A stretch of DNA of 64,000 bases from Juglans regia. Its lineage: Eukaryota; Streptophyta; Magnoliopsida; Fagales; Juglandaceae. Position 1 is the first letter of the stretch. Each line of letters starts with the position of its first letter. The notes beneath the pieces are model-generated. The model was not told the DNA's origin. It was given only the letters and a program-made list of their open reading frames with translations, and searched no databases. Of the stretch, positions 10,581 through 23,527 are shown in pieces. The stretch spans positions 9,679,985 through 9,743,984 of the forward strand of contig NC_049902.1 in assembly GCF_001411555.2 (NCBI RefSeq). The letters run 5' to 3'. The translations under genes and the position numbers were made by a program.

Positions 10581-13500
10581 GGTGTTTGGGGGATGCTCGA
10601 CTGCATTGTTGTGGCAGGAGGCTGAGTTCGACCGTCCTGAGAGGTTTCACCTAAAACCAAATGAGTTAGCATGGTACTAATTATAAGTTTGAGATTTGTA
10701 AACCTGAGCCATTCCGCTAGAATGTGGTGAAGGCTGGTGACACATAGGCGATTCTCGCGGGCGGTCATGCTTTAGAATTGATGAAGGCTTGGGATGACCG
10801 CAATCGATACCGAGCGGTCTATTCTAATGCAAAGAGATTAAGAAGCCTGGATGGCACCTGGGAGGGGCTTTTATAGCCTATGTTTCGTGCCACGGGGGCG
10901 ATTTCTGTGAAGTATATTCCTGAGGCATGTAGCCACTTGGATTCTTGTGGAATCTCGACGAGTTCCGGTGGATAAAATCTCCAGAAACCAAATATGTTAG
11001 TAAAAATTAAAATATAAAGTTTGAGAAAGACAAACCAGAATTCTTTTGCCCTTGTTTTCCATTTTTAATTATTGGAATTGTTCGCTGATGAATAATTTTT
11101 GCATAGGGAAGTTGTTTGTCTTTTCTAACTCGCCTGGAGTCCATGGCAAAAATCATTGATGGTCCGGATGGTTGGCACTGGTGGCTTCACTCGATCATGG
11201 GAAAGAGCACTTGTGGGTGAGGAAATTCTCCATGGTCAAGTGAGTACAAAGTCAGCGGCGAGGAAATTCCGTGGTGTGAAACCTTGGTCGCCATGGGGTG
11301 GCGAGGAGCTTCAAGGCATGGAACCTTGGTAGCCTTGGGTGGTGAGCTCGACGGGAGAATCGCCGACTGCCAAAGGTCATGTTCCTTTAGGTGTGGTTGT
11401 TGTATGCCACTAGCGTGGCAGGGACTGTGGGAATGCTCATATTTCTAGTGTTGTTCCGCACTTCTATAGAAGCTGGCCGATGGCATAAATGATCACAATC
11501 GAATTCTATGTCTTCTCATGGCGGGAATGTGGGTGTCCATGTCGCCATGTAGTCACTTGCAGGTGGTTTGCCTGTCGGCTTCCAACCCCTGTGGTATGCT
11601 TGTTGCCCGCCACTACGGTGTGGAGGTTTGTAGTAAGTGGAGTTTCCGTCACTCTTAAAGTCTCAGAGCTGCATCTCAACTTCTTGAAACTGGAGGTGAT
11701 TTCTGCAAGACTATTATTTTCAGGAAAATGCAACACCTTCCAAATTGTTGCGGCCAGAGGCCCATGCAGCAGCTGGGCTTGAAGGGAAATCATAGCCCAC
11801 GGGCTGCGACTGAGCCTTAAGGAGTTAGATTCCTGCGGCGGGATGGTTGCTCCTCTTTCTGTTGGGTTGGCAAGCTCCTTGCCTATTGCAGGGGTGGTAA
11901 TGGACCCGTGTTAGGGTATGGCGAGCTAGACAGCTAGCTTGCTCGCCCACGATCATCATCAGCTTGCTCGCCCATGGTGATGACCCCATTGTCGATGACA
12001 TAAACTTTCTTCGACATTTTCTGGCGTGATTGCTCATTGCTCATGAGGGTGATGGTTTGCATAAAGCTTTACGGCAGACTCGATAGGTGGCAGAGGATCA
12101 TTGTGTCGGCTACAAAGAGGGCTGAAGGTGCATGGTGTGGCCGTGGGTGGCTCCACGAGATCATGGTTGGGCTAGGCTGGTGAGCACGTTGTGGTGTTGA
12201 CGTTGAGAGGATTTTGCTGCGAGCTTTGGTGATGGCGGCAATCTATGGCGAGGAGCTCCCATGGTGTGCAGTTTCACGACCTGTGGTGGGGAGGTTTCCA
12301 TGGTTGACTGCCAAGGGTCATGCGAGCTGCTCTAACAAGCGTGGCAAGGTGTAGCTCGCCATGAGGGTGGTGAAGAGCACTGGTGAAGGTGTTGGCTACG
12401 GCGGAGCTGCACGGTTTCAATCTAAAGTTGCCGCATTGGAGGATGGTTGTGGAGGTTAGGAGCAACAGTTTAGAGCTTGTTGGGGGTCGGCAACACCATG
12501 GCAGCCGCAAAATAGGCCGATGGACCAAGCACCGAGCACGTTGGCCTCCAGCTAAGGCTCTACAAAGGCGTGTATGGCGAACTATCATGCATCACGCCAT
12601 CTTTCGTGGCGAGCTTGGGCAAGGATGCAAGTTTCACGACGGCTGGGACTTATGTGGTAGAGGGGCTTTCACACTAGCGACAGAAAATGCCGACGAGCTA
12701 GGTGGTGGTCGAACTGGTTCCCTCGGTGCGCTACTGCTACAAGGATAGGCGGAGAGGAAAATCTTTGTGGTCGGGAACTGTCACTCCAGTGACAAAAAAA
12801 GCTAGCGAGCTTGATGGTGGTCGGCAATAGGCTTGTTGACGCATGGACGCCTAGTTTTGGTGGTTCTTTGGCAGCGTGCATCCTCTGCTCGCACTATACT
12901 CGATGTGAGCGGCTCTCGTGGTGGAGGAACTACCCCGCTGGCTACAAACAACATCGACGGTTTTGGTGGTTGCCGGTGGGGTCCCCGCCAACTCAAAGAT
13001 GCCGATGCACGGGCCTCTGACAACTTGTTTCTCTCTGCCACAGCGCTCCGGTCCGGTGAGCTATCGGCGGAAGTCTTTGTCATCATTCTATCTTCACCGG
13101 CGTTGCATCACCAGTGGGTTACCGGCGAGTCACCGATGGCTACAGGTTCCGCCTGGTGAAGGAACTGGGTGCACGACGTGCACCCTTACATGCGCTATGC
13201 GCAATGCATGTTGCACGTGCTCAACATGTGTCGTGTTGATGTCATGTTTCGTGGCCTGAGCAACTCTACGTTGTTGGACTCGAACCTAGTTCTTGTAGAG
13301 ATGAAGAATGGGGGGCTCGAGGGCCATGGTACCTCTTATGCTTAAGTTAGCTTCAGAATATGAGAGAAAGAGAGATAGTCAATCAAGGAAGATGATGGTT
13401 GAAGTATTCAAGAGTGTGAACCCCCATCTTGGTTGAGAGAATGGGTATTTATACCTGGTTGGGGTGAATCCCGAGGGGGAGGTAGCCGGTGTGGGCTTCG

Positions 13501-13879
13501 TACTGGGATTGGATGTCCTTGCCAACTCCCTGCTGTCCTGCAAACCTGCCATGCTTGATTATGGCTGCCATTGACACCCCAGGGGGCATGCCTTAGCGTG
13601 CCGACCCTCAAGCTCCTGTCATGGCATGCCTATCCACTCTCCATTAAATGCGGCGTGGGTCTGGTCAGGCACGTTTATTCTTCTGCGCTGTCCAAACAAC
13701 CGGGTCAGGGACAGGGGATGTCCCTGACTGTCGGCTAGTAGTGGCGTCAGACTGTCCTGCCCTACTTCTCGTCCTATTGTCAGTGTACTCTACCTGGTTG
13801 CTTCTCTTCTTGAGCCTTCTGGGATGACTCGGTCCAGTTCAGACCTTATCCTTAGATCCGGGCCCAGGCTTACTCCCTG

Positions 13880-14640
13880 GGCCCAACCGTGGGGATAAAA
13901 TTTAAAATCGAACCGGTCTGGGACGCATTCCCCTAGTTTCAAAACCGGCCAGTATTGGTTCTATGCTTTTTAGGATCGAACCGGTTCACTATATTATATA
14001 TTTTAATTTTTTTAATATTATATATAATTTATATATATAATATTATAATTATATATATAAGATAATATTATTATAATTTATAACATAAAGTTTTAATTTT
14101 AAATATGAAAATTTATTTGTTCATATGCTTTAAATATAAAATATATATTGATAACATTTTATGGCCTAATAAATTTTTAACATATTCTTTTTGATAAATA
14201 CATAATACATTAATAATACTAATATAAATTAGTATATTAATTACATTTCATTTTAATTAATTAGTATGTAATTAATATACTAATGTATATTAGTATTAAT
14301 TATATTTTATATCATAATATTAATACTATTAAAATTGAAAAACCAGACCGAAACTATAAAATTGAAAGTATCGATTTAGGAGGGTAATCGGTACGTAATG
14401 CATTTTCGATGTCCGTTCTCTTTCTAATATTTTTTTCTCCAAATTTTATTTACGTCTTATTTAGATTTGAAAATGAGATAAGATAAAATAAGATAAGATG
14501 ATTTTAAATAAGTTAAATAAAATATTATTAAAATATTATTTTTTAATAATAATATTATTATTATTTTAAAATTTTAAAATTTAAAATATTTATTATATTT
14601 TATATAAAAATTTAATAAAATTATAATAATAAGAAAAATG
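13880..14640. repeat. AT-rich spacer with probable MITE remnants
   Basis: 13,910-13,990 holds AATCGAACCGG-type strings, and 14,340-14,400 holds complementary-looking AACCAGACCGAAAC, flanking a very AT-rich core. This arrangement is seen in non-autonomous hAT elements with CCGG-rich subterminal repeats. A second AT-rich copy from ~14460, with GAGATAAGATAA, resembles the MITE family at 36.8 and 48.1 kb. I could not fix the ends or target duplications. Confidence 0.4.
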
Positions 14641-15375
14641 AAGTGAGATGTCTTTTCAATCCGGCCATTAAGAAATTCCCCAATTTAATTTCTCCACCAA
14701 AGGGGAGGGAGGAGCTCGGCACCTCATTCTCGTATTTTCTTACTGTCCACCCGAAGCCTTGCGTCCTGCCAGTGAACCCGGAGCAATTCACCAACGCACC
14801 AACTGCCACGGTCTTCTTCGAAGAAGCCGCCGCCTTCCAAGTACTCCATAGACGAACCTTCTCTCTCCAGTATTTTCTCTTCCTCTCTCCCGCATTTCTC
14901 TCCCTCTCTTGGACCATTTTTTCCGCTCTAAACACCCCCTTCTCTCTCGCTTCTGATTTTGTACTTTTTATGGTGACTAATTTGTTATTTGTGATGATTT
15001 GGCTTTGGAAATTTAGGAATATATGGTTGGGTTTTTCTGTATTCTAGGGATTATGCATGCGGTTCTCTCCCACATTTTTATACTTGTTTTGGTTGCATTG
15101 CTGGGTTCTTCAATAAATCAATAGCTTGTTGTAAATTTTTAAGTTTCATGGCATTCTGGCTGCTTGTTACAAAACCCAAAATGGTTTGATTTTGGTCATT
15201 TCAAAGTCTAGGGGCTGCATTTTATATAGGGGCCGAATGCTGTGTTCTTGTTTATGATGTAAATGCGCATAAATCATTTGATAAATGACCACATAAATCA
15301 TTTGATAAATCCATTTTATCTCGTTTTTAGTTCTCACCATTGATCTCTTTGATGCATTCTTGGATTTTTTGACCC
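14641..15375 (+). promoter_or_regulatory. Possible TFCA-1 promoter / 5'UTR exon region
   Basis: This pyrimidine-rich, GC-moderate stretch (CTCTCTCC, CTTCCTCTCTCCC around 14,860-14,900) lies upstream of the TFCA-1 coding start at 17401 and looks like a plant 5' UTR. No coding function is evident for its 134-codon ORF. It lies immediately left of the duplication breakpoint (~15,376), so unit 2 lacks it. The assignment to TFCA is inferred from position only; a full-length transcript would test it. Confidence 0.3.
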
Positions 15376-15639
15376 TCAAAGCTTGGTCTTGAATTAAAGA
15401 CTTTGAATCGTTATTATTGCTCACACATATGCTTTTGAAGTTCATTTTGATGCATGCACGGTGCTTTTTAGTGCAAAGGCATTCCTCTTTTTTGTAATTT
15501 TTGGTACCTTTTGATGTATTTTATTGATTCACTAGTCAATTTTTCTAAGTTCCTGAACAAAGATCTTCTTCCTTGTGGTTTCTTCATATACTTTGGAATG
15601 TCTAGATGATTTTTTTCATTTCTTTTGGAGAAATATTAA

Positions 15640-15772
15640 AAAAAAATTAATAGATTAGCCAAACTTATAGATAATCCAATGTGGAATGTATGAGAACTAG
15701 ATTAGCTAGAATAGCCAATATGCCATTTTTAGCTTAAATTTAGCTAGAAAAATAGAAAACCCAGCATTAGTG
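15640..15772 (+). repeat. Truncated Harbinger-type MITE, shared by both units
   Basis: The stretch ends in CAGCATTAGTGCTC, whose complement GAGCACTAATGCTG resembles the Harbinger-like terminus GAGCACTAGCATTGG at 29,038. It contains ATCCAATGTGGAATG and ATTTAGCTAG. A matching copy occurs at 42,720-42,863 in unit 2, so it pre-dates the duplication. Confidence 0.4.
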
Positions 15773-17400
15773 CTCGTACGCCCACTCTCACTCTACAATT
15801 TGCATGGCCAAGCACGACAAAATCCAGCTGTCACAGCCCAGCCACGCGGCCCACCATCGTATTTTCTTACTGCCCAATCTCCTTCAATCTTGAACCAGGG
15901 GTAAAACTTGAACTTAGATTTCTTAGATTCATTTGGAGTTTTGAATCCATGTTTTATTTAGTCTCTCTCTTTCTTTAGATCTTTTTTTTTTAATCACTGG
16001 ATCCTTTTGTTTCTTTCTTTTTTGACTCATACTTCTTAATCAAGCGCTGTAAAATTGATCGGAAACTCTAAGATTGGAATAGTTCTGACTAGTGTTCATC
16101 TTGGGTTAGAGCTGTACAGTGAAATCTAAGATTGGGATCACCTGGGTTTCTTTCTTTTTTGGGTTTTATTTCTTAAAAGTATGCAAATTATGTCTTGTGT
16201 AGCCTTTGGATAATGTGTCACCATTTAATGAATTTTATCAAATACTCGATTGATTTTTTTTTTTTTTTAACTTTTTTTATGTTCTTTTGATATGACATTG
16301 AATAGAAAGGTATGATTTATGATTGAGGTTGCACTCACAACAGATGTGGATACAACAAAGTAGCCATTTCAGTTGCATTTCAATGGTTGAATAGAAGTAG
16401 TTACAAAGTATGCAATGCAGTCTATGCCGGATATTTGAAGGTTCTCATGTTCTATATGCAAAAAACCAACAAAGTAGCCAATTCTTTTGCATTTTATGTT
16501 TGAAACTCGATTCTGACCTTCTGAAACCCAATTGTTTTAGAAAGGATGCTGCTGTTTAATTTATTTATGTTTTGCATTCCTGATTGAGAGAGTATGCTTG
16601 TTTGTGTTATGAGTAGTAGAGTCTTATTTGCACTACTTGGGATATAAGAAAACAGTGCATACTCATATCATGTTGTGTTTCCTCTTATTTTTGGCGTGGA
16701 AGGAACCATGGTAGAATTTTGTGTTTCCTCATTTTTTTTTTTTTGGGAGCCTTTTTAGGGGTTAAATATACTTTGCACCTCAAAATTACAATAGGTTTTT
16801 CCATATGAGGGGTAATGCCATCATTTTACCACCTTTCTTTTACTTCCAAAAAAACTATTGAAATTTACACTGTGCTCTCCAAGCTACCAAAAATGATACA
16901 TTGCAAACTTAAACTACCAAAACCTAACAATTTGCACCTTTTGTTAAGATCTAACCATCAAGATTGTGTCACATGACATATTGTTCATCTATATTAATGG
17001 TTAGAATTGACAGATGATGCAAATTGTATGTTATTTTGTAGTTGCAAAGTGTCAGTTTTGATAGTTTGGGCACAAAGTGAAAACTGTTGCTAGTTTGGGA
17101 GTACAAAGTGTACTTTTCTCTCTGTTTAGTTAATGTTATGGTAGCAAAAAATTGAACCTCACATTTGTTTATGATAGCATGTAAATTCAGAGCCTCATTA
17201 TTGCCCCACCTCTTACTTATCAAAAACAAAAACATTAGAACCTTGTTTTCGGATGTTCAATAATTTGGTCGTGTGATGATTATCTTTAGTGAACTCTATA
17301 ATGTCTCAAATGAGAAGAAAATCATCAAGCAGCATTTTGCCTATCCTAGATTTCTTGTCATGTACAAATCACAGTGAAATTCTTTATTCAATAGGTTCCT

Positions 17401-18831
17401 ATGGCGACCATAAGAAATCTGAAAATCAAGTCAGGGACTTGTAAACGAATTATTAAGGAGTTGCATTCATATGAGAAAGAGGTTGAGAGAGAAGCTGCCA
17501 AAACAGCAGACATGAAGGAAAAAGGAGCTGACCCTTACGACCTTAAGCAACAGGTGTGACAAACTAAAATCATACTTCAGAATAAATTGTATTTGCTTGG
17601 CTGCTGCTGCCTTTTCAACTAATGTATTTTCCAGAAGAAAAACATATATCATACTTCGTAATTCATTGTTGAAAAGCCCTATTACCCAGCTGAAGGAATG
17701 AGTGTATTCTATTCTAATATTTCCCTCCAACATCCTACTTAGACGCACTCTTTTGGTTGTGTTTGAACAGGAGAATGTGCTTGCTGAGTCAAGGATGATG
17801 ATTCCTGATTGTCGCAAGCGCCTAGAGGCCTCATTAGCTGACCTGAAAGGAACTTTGGTATTGTGTCATTACTTTTTGGTTTGCATTCTGAATATTACTG
17901 TTTATTGCTTTCATTCTAGGTATGTCGCCCTAGTTATATACCAGAATACAACTCTTTGTAAGTTGTATTCAAAAAGACATGCCAAGTCTTTTATGTCTTG
18001 CCCTTTTTAGGTAGAATTTGTAGACTGTTGTTGGGGGTAGATATGAATCTTCCTCCATAGTTGTGTTAAACTTTTGTAACTGTAATGGATTATTGCGATA
18101 GGACCGATAAGTAGATTACTGACTCTTCCACCCCTTCAAGCTGTGGGTTTTGGGCACACTTATATAGAATGCAATCTGGTAATGTGAGTGTGGGTGTTTG
18201 TGTTCTAGGCAATTAGATTTTGTTTTGGCACAGGCAGGTTAAAGGTGTATCCAACAGGATCATCATAAATTTTACATGTTTCAGAATGGGGAGCTTAAAA
18301 GTGAATGATATTAGTACTGGATAAATAGGTTAATAACCCTGGCCTAACCCTCTAGTGTGGGGTTTGTAACATACCCAAATGAGCTGGAATCTAGGTTCAA
18401 AATGGAATGATTCTTTGCATTCAACTATCCTCTAGCAACAGTAGGTTAAAGGCTTCTTCTATTAGTCAACTAATGATACACTTGTGATACCTTTGATTGT
18501 ATGGGACTAAAAAAAATCAAGCTTTTATGGATTATGACCATTTTGTTTCGTAATTTTGGTGACTCTCACCTTCACATTGAGCGACCTTAATGGGAGCTCA
18601 CATTTAGTAACAAGGAAAGTATCTTGTCCAAAGTGGAGTCATCTCCAAAATATGGAACATTAAGTAAAAAGGATATGGGGCTATTGTTTTTATAAACTAC
18701 ATTTTGCTAAATGTGATAATAAATTTCAGGCTGAGCTTGAGGAGTCGAACCAAAAGGATGCCCCTGAAATACTGGAAGCACAAAGCATTCTAGCGGAGGT
18801 TGAACAGTTGTTTCACACAACTGAAGCTTAA
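17401..18831 (+). CDS. TFCA: Tubulin-folding cofactor A (TFCA-1), complete
   Basis: Three coding exons: 17401-17553, 17771-17857 and 18730-18831, each bounded by GT...AG. They give 113 residues, the usual plant length. Exon 1 begins MATIRNLKIKSGTCKRIIKE, with SYEKEVEREAAKTADMKEKG. Exon 2 gives ENVLAESRMMIPDCRKRLEA. Exon 3 gives ILEAQSILAEVEQLF and ends HTTEA. The family is a three-helix bundle that holds beta-tubulin after CCT release and passes it on in the tubulin-folding pathway in the cytosol (KIESEL in Arabidopsis). The heptad-like Leu/Ile/Glu pattern fits. The start ATG follows the acceptor-like ATAGGTTCCT, so a 5' UTR intron is likely. Its 3' neighbour KS1 is functionally unrelated. 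A near-identical but broken copy lies at 50,884. Confidence 0.95.
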
Positions 18832-19043
18832 TAATGTTGGGGGCTTGGGATTTTGAGTTTGTTTTCGTTTTAAACTTGGCTACTGGAATCCGAAGTTGTT
18901 CCTCTTCGTGCCTTTGATGGGATATAAGAAAACAATGCAAACAAGTGGCGAACAAAAACAATTGCGCCAAATACTTACCTGGACCCATTACTTTCTTTGT
19001 GTGATGTTAATTAATTTTAGATATCAATATACTGTTTTACTTA
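18832..19043 (+). other. TFCA-1 3' untranslated region
   Basis: This is the ~200-bp sequence following the TAA stop. It contains no other feature I recognise. No strong AATAAA is seen, so the cleavage site is undefined. Confidence 0.4.
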
Positions 19044-19709
19044 GAGCCCGTTTGGATACAGAAATGAGATAAATCTTTCTCAACTAATTTTATCTCATCT
19101 AATTTCAACTAATAATTTAATTATTATTTATAAATCATCTCAATTCATTTTATATCATCAAGAGCATTGGCAATGGCCTAGTTATTGCTAAGTCCAAATT
19201 TTGGCTAGAACTTCAAGTTTTGGCTATAGTATTAATATTTAGCTAGGTAAATCCACATTGGGTTAGCCATTAAATTAGTTAAAATAATAATATAATATTA
19301 TTTTTTTAATAATAATATTTTTTAATTTTTTTAATATTTTGTAATTACATTAACTATATATTAATTTATAATTTAATTTGATATTTAAATTATTTTTTTC
19401 TAATTATTTTTTTCCTCAACCTATTATTTTTCATCTATAAAAAATATAGAAGTTGCAAAGTTCAATGTAGAAGAAGAACTTGAAAATAAGGACAGATTTT
19501 CAAGTTAGATGGGATTTTGTGGAATAATTTATTAGTTTAGTCTATGTACAGGAACTCGCTAAATATGGCCAGCCGGTGCTTGTCACTGTAGCTCAAAGCC
19601 AAAGACTTATGGCTTTGCTAGGCCAATGCGGATAAATTTGTGATAAATGAAGTAAATATTTGGATGGCACTGGCATTTCCAGTGCTCTAAATCCAAACGA
19701 GCCTTTAAT
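19044..19709. mobile_element. Nested MITEs: Tourist-like inside a GAGCCCGTTTGG MITE
   Basis: The outer element starts GAGCCCGTTTGGAT (19,044) and ends ATCCAAACGAGCC (~19,703), with GAGATAAATC and AATTTTATCTCATC subterminal strings. Inside it, a second element starts GAGCATTGGCAATGGCC (~19,165) and ends GGCATTTCCAGTGCTC (~19,688). These are near-perfect inverted ends of PIF/Harbinger (Tourist) type. The inner TIR resembles the left end of the Harbinger element at 29,038, so that family could have mobilised it. The block lies in the stretch that unit 2 has lost. Confidence 0.75.
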
Positions 19710-22700
19710 ACTAAGTAGGCCTTAGAAATCCTCCGAACAGATGGACAAAGCGTCACATCTTTTTAAATTTTTGTCCAACTTAGGATCTTATAAAATATCT
19801 ATTATTATTATATATATAAACGCGAATGATGGATTAACAGTGTTTTCGATGGCACTTTGTTTTTTCATTTCTGTCCCTATTTTCCTGGTTTACTTCTCAA
19901 GGCTTCTTCTGTAATTGTCTTACCGACTATCTATAATCGTAAATCTATTATTTTCCAAAAAGCCCCTTCTTTTTCTAGGAAATTTTCACTTGTTTTCTCA
20001 TCTGCTTTCATTTGCAGACAATGTTTTCTGTTTTTATGTTTTGCACCGTTATCCCTGCCGCATCTTTATCCTATATAGTTTAACATTTTACACGCCGCTT
20101 TACCATACAACTTTTCATCCACCTCAATTTATAATTTATCTATCTTTTTAAAAAAAATAATCCTTACAGTTATAAATATTTAAATTATAATCATTTTAAA
20201 AATAAAAAATAAATATAAAATCTACATTAAAAAAAATTAAATTTTTAATAATAAATTTCATTCTTTTTTCTAAATAATTATACAATATTTAAGCATTTTA
20301 CAACTATTCACTCTTTTTCAAATCTTCAAGGTATCCTTCAATTTTCCCAAATTTTATTCTCTACTTGTCAATCTCGGCATCACGTGGTATGCTTTATTCT
20401 ACTTCCTCTTGTCAGTTAAATATTTTTGATTGTTTATTTAGTAATTTATTTAGACGCAGTACTTAGATGTAAAAAAAAAATTACATAAACTCATACGAAA
20501 TGTTGTTTTGAGACAATTCCGGAAAGAAGATGAAACCCAAACAAGAACAAAGCGAAAAACAAAGAAACTTACACAAAAATAAAGTCGACCAAAGTTTGTT
20601 GGAATTTGTAAAAATTGACCAAAAAAAAAAAAAAATTATATACTATCACTAATCCTAGGGAAAGAATGTAGAAGATGAAATTAACTCGAGAATGGATGGG
20701 GGAAACGGAGGTTGATGTCAGTTTGATAAGAAGATATCAACCTCATCAAAATATATAATACATTTGTAGATCTAAAAAAATTCTTAATACGAGAACAAAA
20801 AACCAGTATACAGAAAGAAGAAAAAAAATAACAATTTTTTTCAGATCTAAAGAATAAACCTTTAGATCTGTAAGGACTCGCAAAAACAAGAACGTTTAAC
20901 CAAAAAAAGGAGAAGTGGAGATTGCTGTTTGTTTGGTCGAGTGATGTGAGATAAAGCTACGCAAGATGGCGATGCCGTGTTGCTGTTGGCGTTGGTGCGA
21001 CTGAGAGTGGAAGCAGGAGACAGAGAGAAAGAAATAAGAGAGAGCAGGTGAAGAACAATCTGGAACGTTGGGGTTATGAGAGAGAACATTTTCCGAGGAA
21101 ATAAGGAGGCGTCGACGCTGAGAGGAAGAAATAGAAGGGGAAAAAAATTTAAGGTTGCTACTTTCTACACGTCTAAACGACGCAGTTTAGACGTTGGGAA
21201 GGGCTGGGCTGTGTTGGGCCTTGGGTATGAAATTGGGTAGTGAGGATTTGGACTTACGTGTGACAAATAGACAGTGTTGTAAATGTTTTTGAATATTTTT
21301 TTTCTTAAGAAAAGCGTTACTCTATATGCCAATTGCTAAAATAATTGTAGTAAAAAAAAAAAAAAAAAATTGAAAAAAAAAATTCTAAATTTTTGCAGCG
21401 TTCTTTTCCGAATATAATTAATAAAATTAACAATAATAGTTCTATTTATTCATATGTCATATTTAAAAAACATATGAACTTGTAATTATTGATTCGATAT
21501 TGATTAAATGTAAATCTGTTTTTCTTTAGTTGTCAATGATGAAAATTTATATCATAATTATATGATTAAATTATTTAATACTTACTAATGTAATTTATAA
21601 ATTTAAAATTAACATATTATATATTTAATTTACTTAAATCAGTTAATTTGTTTAATATAATTTAATTATAAATTTTCATAAGATAAAAAAAATATTTTAT
21701 TGATAATTTAAATAGATTCATATATTGATTAAATCACTTAATGTTTTCATATAGCCTTAATATTTAATATAATTTATTACTAAATAAGTTCGATATTTTA
21801 AAATTTTAATATTAATAACTGAATATTAAATTTTCTATTATTAAAGAATCTTATATTTATGACATTATTAATGTTGTTTTTAGTAACACTATTAATAGAA
21901 AATTCCATCTCGTACAATATAATATTATGTTTAATTTTTAATTTTATAAATGTCTATCTTATTGACTATATTTGTTATTATTCTTAATATTTTATTATGA
22001 CCTCATTCAATAAATATAATTCTAACTTTATTATATTCTATTTTTTTTATACGTTCTTTGTCACAGATTTGCTGATTTTGTTCTTATTTTGCTCGTCGTC
22101 ATTCTGCTGCCTATTGATTTGCTCCATTTCTATTGCTCTTTTATTTATCCTATACTTTCTGTACTTTTTATCCTTTTGAAATAAAAAATGCTTATTTTAT
22201 TTATTTTGTAATATTTATTCTATTTATTCATGTATCATATTTAACAAACATATGAACTTGTAATTACTTATAATGATTTCATATTTTTTATATGTGAATT
22301 TAACCTTTTATCTCGAAATAATTTAATGTTATATTAGTTAATTTAATGTAATGTGTAGGGACTTTTTTGAAATTGAATATTTCTTTCTTGTGCTTTGAAT
22401 ATAAATAGTTCTTATATTGTTTGTGTGTTATATTTTCGTATATCTGCATGTTTTGCTGTTTATTTTTTAGATTAGTCTCTCAAATTGGTGCGGAATTCTT
22501 AATTTTTCATAAAAAATGTCTACTAGTAAGACGATATTATTAGATAAAAAATTACATTTAAATTTTATAAATACCATCTTTATTAACTTTTATATAAATC
22601 TTTCAACGTATTAAGAATCTGAACAAAAAGCTGTAAAAAGAAATTTGTATGTTGCTCAATCAGAGGAGAAGAAATAAGAGATTCGTCAGAAGAAAAGATA

Positions 22701-23313
22701 AAGATATGCTGAGTTAAAAATATATCGAGGTCACAAAATTCAAAAAGTAAAGACAATATATACTTGCTACTGTTGTAATATATACTTAAAAAATATATGT
22801 ATATAGTTATGAATAGGTTTTTGTGATTTGTTGTATTATAGTTGTAGATATTTTGCATGTGATGTATATGATATGTGTTGTAAACATGGAGAAAAATTTA
22901 AAAATGTAGACATATGTGTCTGTTTATAGTTTAAAATTTGAGACATCACAAAAATTGTCAATTGGGCAAATGTGCAGCGCACGTTGCCCTTACTAATATA
23001 TAATAAAAGTAGTAATAAATATTATGTCTCCTCCAAAACTCTAAGTGTTGCAGATCCACGTGTTTGGCATTCAAACTAATTGTAATTTCCAAAATATGGA
23101 TGAGATAGATGAGCATCATCCTGGCATGGAGGCTCACTTGTAGTTGGGATTGAGTTGTACTGTCTTGCTATCTCAGGAATTGCATGAGTGTTTTATTGAC
23201 TTGCCATCTCATGTCAAGAAAGCTTGAATCACTTTCTCAACAGATTGTGCAAATCCAAATGGGATTTTTCCACACGAGAGGCGATATTAATTGGCTGTTT
23301 TAAGGAAGAAAAT
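19710..23313. other. AT-rich spacer, no confirmed gene
   Basis: Most of this interval is AT-rich and non-coding. A related sequence containing AAACATATGAACTTGTAATTA occurs at ~21,430-21,490 and again at ~22,215-22,265, a direct repeat ~780 bp apart. At 20,862-21,089 the minus strand holds a 75-codon, Ser/Leu-rich ORF after a pyrimidine-rich leader, next to AAACGACGCAGTTTAGACG (~21,175). This could be a captured 5' exon in a mobile element, but I recognise no protein. From ~22,998 on, the sequence matches unit 2 again. Confidence 0.45.
22960..22998 (+). mobile_element. Possible Helitron 3' terminus
   Basis: GGGCAAATGTGC AG CGCACGTTGCCC can fold into an imperfect hairpin and is followed closely by TTACTAAT. 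CTAA fits the CTRR end of Helitrons, with insertion between A and T. The presumed 5' TC end is not identified. The point coincides with the right edge of the segment missing from unit 2. Confidence 0.3.
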
Positions 23314-23321
23314 TATAGCAG

Positions 23322-23496
23322 TAAGACTGTTCATCTGGACTGACTTTTTTCTCAACCCGATATGGAACCCAGATTGCCAAAACTCAGACCTGTCTGGTCC
23401 GGGTAGGGCTTGAAATCTGAGTACCAGATTTTAAACCTGATACCTGGATTCCATTTTATTCATATAAAGGCTCTGCCGCCGCTCTCTATTCGTTTT

Positions 23497-23527
<31 letters not shown>

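Larger units (their letters stand above)
8440..13900. mobile_element. Unclassified TE-like block, GC-richer, non-coding
   Basis: This 5.5-kb stretch is markedly GC-richer than its flanks from about 9.5 kb on, and carries no recognisable transposase or polymerase. Near 8570-8625 it contains ACACATGGATTTACGTG and GCCTACATCCACGGG, a combination I associate with plant LTR retrotransposons. It carries two minisatellites, listed separately. It also has two TATA-type motifs reading on the minus strand, GGCTATAAAAGCCCC (~10866-10880) and GGTATAAATACCC (~13445-13457). The layout suggests a large non-autonomous LTR element or several nested ones. I could not pair LTRs or find a clear PBS. The many small ORFs at 11.5-13.3 kb look like by-products of GC-rich repeats. 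Confidence 0.4.

Noticed and set aside
11489..13259. Many 70-120 codon ORFs on both strands
   Set aside because: GC-rich, low-stop DNA inside a TE-like block; no motif, no consistent frame, no splice context.
13280..13300. tRNA-like GGTTCGAGTCC on the minus strand
   Set aside because: Only a T-loop-like string; no acceptor, D or anticodon stems around it.
17467..17817. 116-codon minus-strand ORF, repeated at 50,950-51,303
   Set aside because: Antisense to TFCA exons and intron; its conservation follows from the duplication.
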